Assembly (NCBI GenBank): GCA_044226045.1
Contig: JBGAHR010000002.1
Location: forward strand, 1 to 64,000
Source: Endoryza sp044226045
GTDB lineage: Bacteria; Bacteroidota; Bacteroidia; Chitinophagales; Chitinophagaceae
Length of the DNA: 64,000 bases
Reading direction: 5' to 3'
The position numbers and the translations under genes are program-made. This document shows positions 60,441-64,000 of the stretch, in pieces. The notes beneath the pieces are model-generated. The model was not told the DNA's origin. It did no database searches and saw only the letters and a list, made by a program, of their open reading frames with translations. Every line of letters begins with the position of its first letter. Position 1 is the stretch's first letter.

Positions 60441-62366
60441 TTGCCCAAACATCGCCTTCTGAATTCTCTTCACAGCATTCTTAAACAATATTGGAACTAT
60501 GATCACTTTCGCCCTTTGCAGGAAGAGATCATGCAAACTGTATTGAATGGGGAAGATGTGCTGGCTTTATTACCTACCGGCGGTGGCAAATCCCTTTGTT
60601 ACCAGGTTCCGGCAATGAAAATGGAAGGCTTGTGCCTGGTCATCTCTCCTCTCATCGCCCTGATGAAAGACCAGGTGGAACAACTTCGCCGCAGGAATAT
60701 CACCGCATTTGCCATCTACTCGGGCTTGGACAGAAGAGAAGTGCAAAATACTTTCCGGGTCGCGGCCGAAAGCAATTGTAAATTCCTGTATGTTTCGCCG
60801 GAACGTCTCGAAACAACCCTGTTCAAAGAATGGCTTTCTTCGTTTGACATCAGCCTGATCGCAGTAGATGAAGCGCATTGTATTTCCCAATGGGGTTATG
60901 ATTTCAGACCACCATATTTGAGAATTGCCGCACTTCGGGAGGAATTACCAGGCGTACCGGTTATGGCGCTTACTGCTTCGGCTACACCATCGGTGCAGGA
61001 GGATATCATGATAAAACTCCAATTCGGAAAGCACCAGGTTTTTCGTCAGTCATTCGCGCGGCCAAATCTTTCCTACCAGGTAAAGGAAACAGAATCAAAA
61101 AATCAACCGCTGGTTGATCTGTTTAACCAGTCTGCCGGTACCGGGCTGGTTTATTGTAAAACGAGGAAGCGTACCCGTGAGATCAGCGAACTGCTGAAAA
61201 TGCATGGCCTGTCTGCCGACTTCTATCATGCCGGATTAAGTCATGCTGAACGAAATCAGAAACAGGAAGACTGGATTCAGAACCGAACAAGAATCATGTG
61301 CTGCACCAATGCTTTCGGAATGGGGATTGATAAACCCGATGTACGGCTGGTGGTTCATGCGGACATTCCCGATTGCCTGGAGAATTATTACCAGGAAGCC
61401 GGAAGAGCCGGCAGAGATGGTCAGGCAGCCAAGGCCATTCTGCTCTATCATCCGTCCGAGATCGACGAGTTGAGACATCAGCCCTCAGTAAAATTTCCTC
61501 CACTTGAAACGATCAGGCAGGTATATCAGTCGGTGGCTAATTATATACAATTACCGGAGGGTAGCGGTGCGGGCACTTACCACGACTTCGACTATTTGGA
61601 ATTTCTGAAACGATTCAAGTTATCCTCTCCCATTGCCTGGGCATCCCTGAAGGCCCTGGAACAGGAAGATAAACTAAGCTATAATGAGCAGGTCTTCCTG
61701 CCATCGTCTGTTGAATTTGTGACCAACCGCGAAAGACTTGAGCAGTTTCAGCAGGGTCATGAGGCTTTGAATCCTTTGATCCAGGCATTGCTGCGAACCT
61801 ATGAAGGCATATTTGAAAACCCGGTTCGCATACATGAAAAGACCCTCGCCTGGATATTGAAATCGGATATTGAATCGGTAAAAAAAGGTTTACAAACGCT
61901 GGATGCTTTCCAGGTAATTCGTTACTCCCCCCAAAAAGACAACCCGCAGGTTTTCTTTCCATTTAACCGGGTTCCTGCCAACGAATTATCGATTAACCTG
62001 GCCGATTATGAAAAGAGAAAGGCAGCTTATGTGAAAAGAATCGAAGCGATGATCCGTTATGTTTCGGATCAGCAAAGCTGCCGGTCGAAGATGATTGGTC
62101 TGTATTTTGGGGAGAAAGACGCAGCAGACTGCGGCCGATGTGATATTTGTGTATCCCGTAAACAAAAGCCGATCAGTGCTGAGGATTTCAGGTTAATCAC
62201 AAAAGAGATTAAACAGTTCCTGTTACAACAACCTCTGACTATCTCGGAACTGCTCCACAAACTGAATCATCACTCAGAAGAACACAACTGGACCGTGATC
62301 AGAATGCTGGAAGAAGAAAACAAGATCGGCCGAAAAAACAGGGACCAGCTCGAATGGTCAGAATAA
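60441..62366 (+). CDS. recQ: ATP-dependent DNA helicase RecQ
   Basis: The 641-residue helicase has DEAD/H motifs: motif 0 YDHFRPLQEEI, Walker A PTGGGKS (45-51), VDEAH in motif II, helicase C motifs (TNAFGMGIDKPDVR, then QEAGRAGRDG), a four-Cys zinc region (Cys in QQSCRSK, DCGRCDIC), and a winged-helix tail. No HRDC domain is seen. It unwinds forks and recombination intermediates. The start is unclear: TTG at 60441 is the only usual codon, but it lies in a TACATTTG promoter match; CTG at 60459 is an alternative. The next ATG would cut motif 0. Confidence 0.92.
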   Translation: MPKHRLLNSLHSILKQYWNYDHFRPLQEEIMQTVLNGEDVLALLPTGGGKSLCYQVPAMKMEGLCLVISPLIALMKDQVEQLRRRNITAFAIYSGLDRREVQNTFRVAAESNCKFLYVSPERLETTLFKEWLSSFDISLIAVDEAHCISQWGYDFRPPYLRIAALREELPGVPVMALTASATPSVQEDIMIKLQFGKHQVFRQSFARPNLSYQVKETESKNQPLVDLFNQSAGTGLVYCKTRKRTREISELLKMHGLSADFYHAGLSHAERNQKQEDWIQNRTRIMCCTNAFGMGIDKPDVRLVVHADIPDCLENYYQEAGRAGRDGQAAKAILLYHPSEIDELRHQPSVKFPPLETIRQVYQSVANYIQLPEGSGAGTYHDFDYLEFLKRFKLSSPIAWASLKALEQEDKLSYNEQVFLPSSVEFVTNRERLEQFQQGHEALNPLIQALLRTYEGIFENPVRIHEKTLAWILKSDIESVKKGLQTLDAFQVIRYSPQKDNPQVFFPFNRVPANELSINLADYEKRKAAYVKRIEAMIRYVSDQQSCRSKMIGLYFGEKDAADCGRCDICVSRKQKPISAEDFRLITKEIKQFLLQQPLTISELLHKLNHHSEEHNWTVIRMLEEENKIGRKNRDQLEWSE

Positions 62367-62370
62367 ACTC

Positions 62371-63936
62371 TTAGAACCAGCCAGACTTTTTACTTCTCGA
62401 ACCGGATCTGCCACCCAGGCCGAGTGCACCCAGGAGACTTCTGGTGATTACATTCGCTGCCGTTCTCCCGATTTGCCGGGTTACTGAATTATCCAGTACT
62501 TTCTCAATGGTGGATTTTTCTTCTTTTTTTGAAGTCTTCTTTTCTTTTTGTTCTTCTTCTGCTTCCTCTGATTTTTTGGCTGCTTCTTCGAGTTTTGCCG
62601 TCAGTATCTCATAGGCACTCTGGCTATCTACTGTTTCGGCGTATTTTTTAACCAGTTTGGATTTGCTTACGAGGCTGTCCAGTTCGGCGTCTGTCAGTAC
62701 ATCCATGCGACTTCTTGGCGGAACCAGCATCGTATGAACCAATGGTGTCGGGATGCCTTTTTCGTTCAGCATGGTTATGAAGGCCTCTCCAATTCCCAGT
62801 TGGGTGATGGCATCTTCGGTTTTATAGAATTCCGTTTCAGGATAATTTTCTGCCGCCTGCTTGATTGTTTTGCGATCTGCTGCCGTAAACGCACGAAGGG
62901 CATGTTGCACTTTCAGCCCTAATTGCGCCAATACGCTTGCGGGAATATCCTGCGGGTTTTGTGTACAGAAGAAGATACCCACTCCTTTCGAACGGATGAG
63001 TTTAATCACTGTTTCAATTTGCTGTAATAAAGCACTGGTTGCTTCCTGGAAAACCAGGTGCGCTTCATCTATGAATAAAACCAGTTTTGGCTTGTCTACA
63101 TCTCCTTCCTCCGGAAGGGTTGCATAGAGTTCAGCCAGGAGGCTCAGCATAAACGTAGAAAACAGCTTCGGTTTACTTTGCATGTCGGTTACCCGCAGCA
63201 CGCTGATCATTCCTCTACCATCGTCGCTGATACGCATCAGGTCGTCGACCTCGAAACTCGGTTCGCCAAAGAAAAGGTCTGCACCCTGTTGCTGCAATTC
63301 AATCACTTTTCGGAGAATCGTTCCGGTGGAGGAAGTGGAAATTTTACCATATTCCTTTTCTATGTCTGCTTTTCCTTCGTTGCTGATAAACTGAAGTGTT
63401 TTGGTAAAATCCTTCAGATCCAGCAATGGCATTTTATGATCATCGCAATACTTGAAGATCATCGAAACAACCCCTTCCTGGGTATCATTCAATCCGAGAA
63501 TTTTCGATAGCAGGATCGGCCCGAATTCACTGACAGTTGCTCTTAAGCGGATGCCTTTTTCATTGCTTAAGCTCATCAGCTCCACCGGAAAGGCTGCGGG
63601 TTTGTATTCCACTCCTATTTTCTGGCAGCGTTCATTGATTTTGTCATTGGCAGTTCCGGCTGCGGCGATACCACTCAGGTCTCCTTTTATGTCCATCAGT
63701 AACACCGGCACGCTCGCATCACTCAATGCTTCGGCGATGACCTGTAAGGTTTTGGTTTTACCCGTACCGGTGGCGCCGGCGATCAGACCGTGTCGGTTCA
63801 TGGTTTTTAAGGGCAACTTCACCTCTGCGCCCGCTACCGGTTGCCCGTCAAAAACACCGATGCCCATGATAGCGGATTCACCTTTAAAGCTATACCCTTC
63901 GTTTACTTTCTGGAGAAACTGTTCTGCTGTAGCCAT
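62371..63936 (-). CDS. HerA-like ATPase (DUF853 family)
   Basis: The 521-residue protein has Walker A GATGTGKT (54-61), MDIKGDLSG, Walker B LVLFIDEAHLVF and an arginine-rich end. It belongs to the HerA/FtsK-type DUF853 family (E. coli YjgR), hexameric P-loop ATPases whose role in E. coli is not established. A coiled-coil Glu/Lys-rich stretch (about 440-480) precedes a Gly/Ser/Arg tail. The stop lies 4 bp from the recQ stop in convergent orientation. NurA, the nuclease partner of archaeal HerA, is not nearby. Confidence 0.9.
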   Translation of the reverse strand: MATAEQFLQKVNEGYSFKGESAIMGIGVFDGQPVAGAEVKLPLKTMNRHGLIAGATGTGKTKTLQVIAEALSDASVPVLLMDIKGDLSGIAAAGTANDKINERCQKIGVEYKPAAFPVELMSLSNEKGIRLRATVSEFGPILLSKILGLNDTQEGVVSMIFKYCDDHKMPLLDLKDFTKTLQFISNEGKADIEKEYGKISTSSTGTILRKVIELQQQGADLFFGEPSFEVDDLMRISDDGRGMISVLRVTDMQSKPKLFSTFMLSLLAELYATLPEEGDVDKPKLVLFIDEAHLVFQEATSALLQQIETVIKLIRSKGVGIFFCTQNPQDIPASVLAQLGLKVQHALRAFTAADRKTIKQAAENYPETEFYKTEDAITQLGIGEAFITMLNEKGIPTPLVHTMLVPPRSRMDVLTDAELDSLVSKSKLVKKYAETVDSQSAYEILTAKLEEAAKKSEEAEEEQKEKKTSKKEEKSTIEKVLDNSVTRQIGRTAANVITRSLLGALGLGGRSGSRSKKSGWF

Positions 63937-64000
63937 GCCGATAGTTTATGGGAAGTTAAAGGAATACCGGGTATCCGAATAGAAAATTTCCGGTTTTACC

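Noticed and set aside
60239..60448. A 69-codon Lys/Gln/Ser frame on the minus strand before recQ
   Set aside because: It is the translation of TTTTGAC-type heptads.

Overview
The window is a stretch of chromosome from a member of the Bacteroidota, most likely the Chitinophagaceae. The evidence is a fused LpxC-FabZ gene, a PorX-type regulator and a cargo protein of the type IX secretion system (T9SS), a TonB receptor with an N-terminal carboxypeptidase-regulatory-like domain, a divergent trigger factor, paired clpP genes before clpX, few Shine-Dalgarno leaders, and many start codons preceded by the Bacteroidota -7 promoter element TAnnTTTG. No phage, insertion sequence, CRISPR array or rRNA operon was seen. 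There is one tRNA, tRNA-Leu(UAG).

Layout. 0.3-11.6 kb is mostly leftward: DUF983 and DUF2721 membrane proteins, a TonB-dependent receptor with a small exported partner behind a perfect dyad, a TPR histidine kinase/response regulator pair, a DUF1501/DUF1800 secreted pair with a T9SS tail, and a thiolase. 12-17 kb holds pyrD, a small outer-membrane protein, a TerC protein, rsmE and dnaB. 17.0-17.6 kb is a gene-free block with three DnaA-box-like 9-mers exactly 21 bp apart. 17.6-26.9 kb is mostly rightward: a secreted VOC protein, pheT, a small coiled-coil protein, zapA, rny, rplS, tatA, gatA and a lytic transglycosylase, with one small leftward gene encoding a lone T9SS-tail-like domain. 26.9-32.4 kb is leftward: pabB, an acidic protein, purA and a RelA/SpoT enzyme. 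32.5-38.5 kb holds tRNA-Leu, a universal stress protein, tig-clpP-clpP-clpX, a 57-residue protein and a TM2 protein. 38.5-45.2 kb is leftward: a cytochrome c, an orphan XRE regulator, an acyl-CoA dehydrogenase, a helix-hairpin-helix protein, an MBL hydrolase, a small conserved protein and porX. 45.4-51.0 kb is a lipid A/cell-envelope cluster (HD hydrolase, lpxD, lpxC-fabZ, lpxA, ABC ATPase). 51.1-55.9 kb is a TetR-controlled tripartite efflux operon. 55.9-64 kb holds ald, tsaE, a copper-type P-ATPase, recQ and a HerA-like ATPase.

The intergenic DNA is unusual. Several spacers are filled with degenerate tandem repeats of 7-bp units (TTTTGAC/TTTTGAA/TTTTGCC, GGTTTGC/AGTTTGC, GTTTATC/GTTTCAC, TCCGTAA, ATTGGC/ATTGAC types), 6-bp units (CCCGCT, TTTCTG), 9-bp and 13-bp units. 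They recur as mosaics in both orientations. A hairpin-rich element of about 137 bp lies at the left edge and again, inverted, at 39.3 kb. One heptad array runs into the 5' end of a cytochrome c gene and another supplies promoter-like motifs for recQ.

Most genes are housekeeping and are named confidently from family motifs. Regulatory sites and the candidate replication origin are inferences from sequence pattern only.
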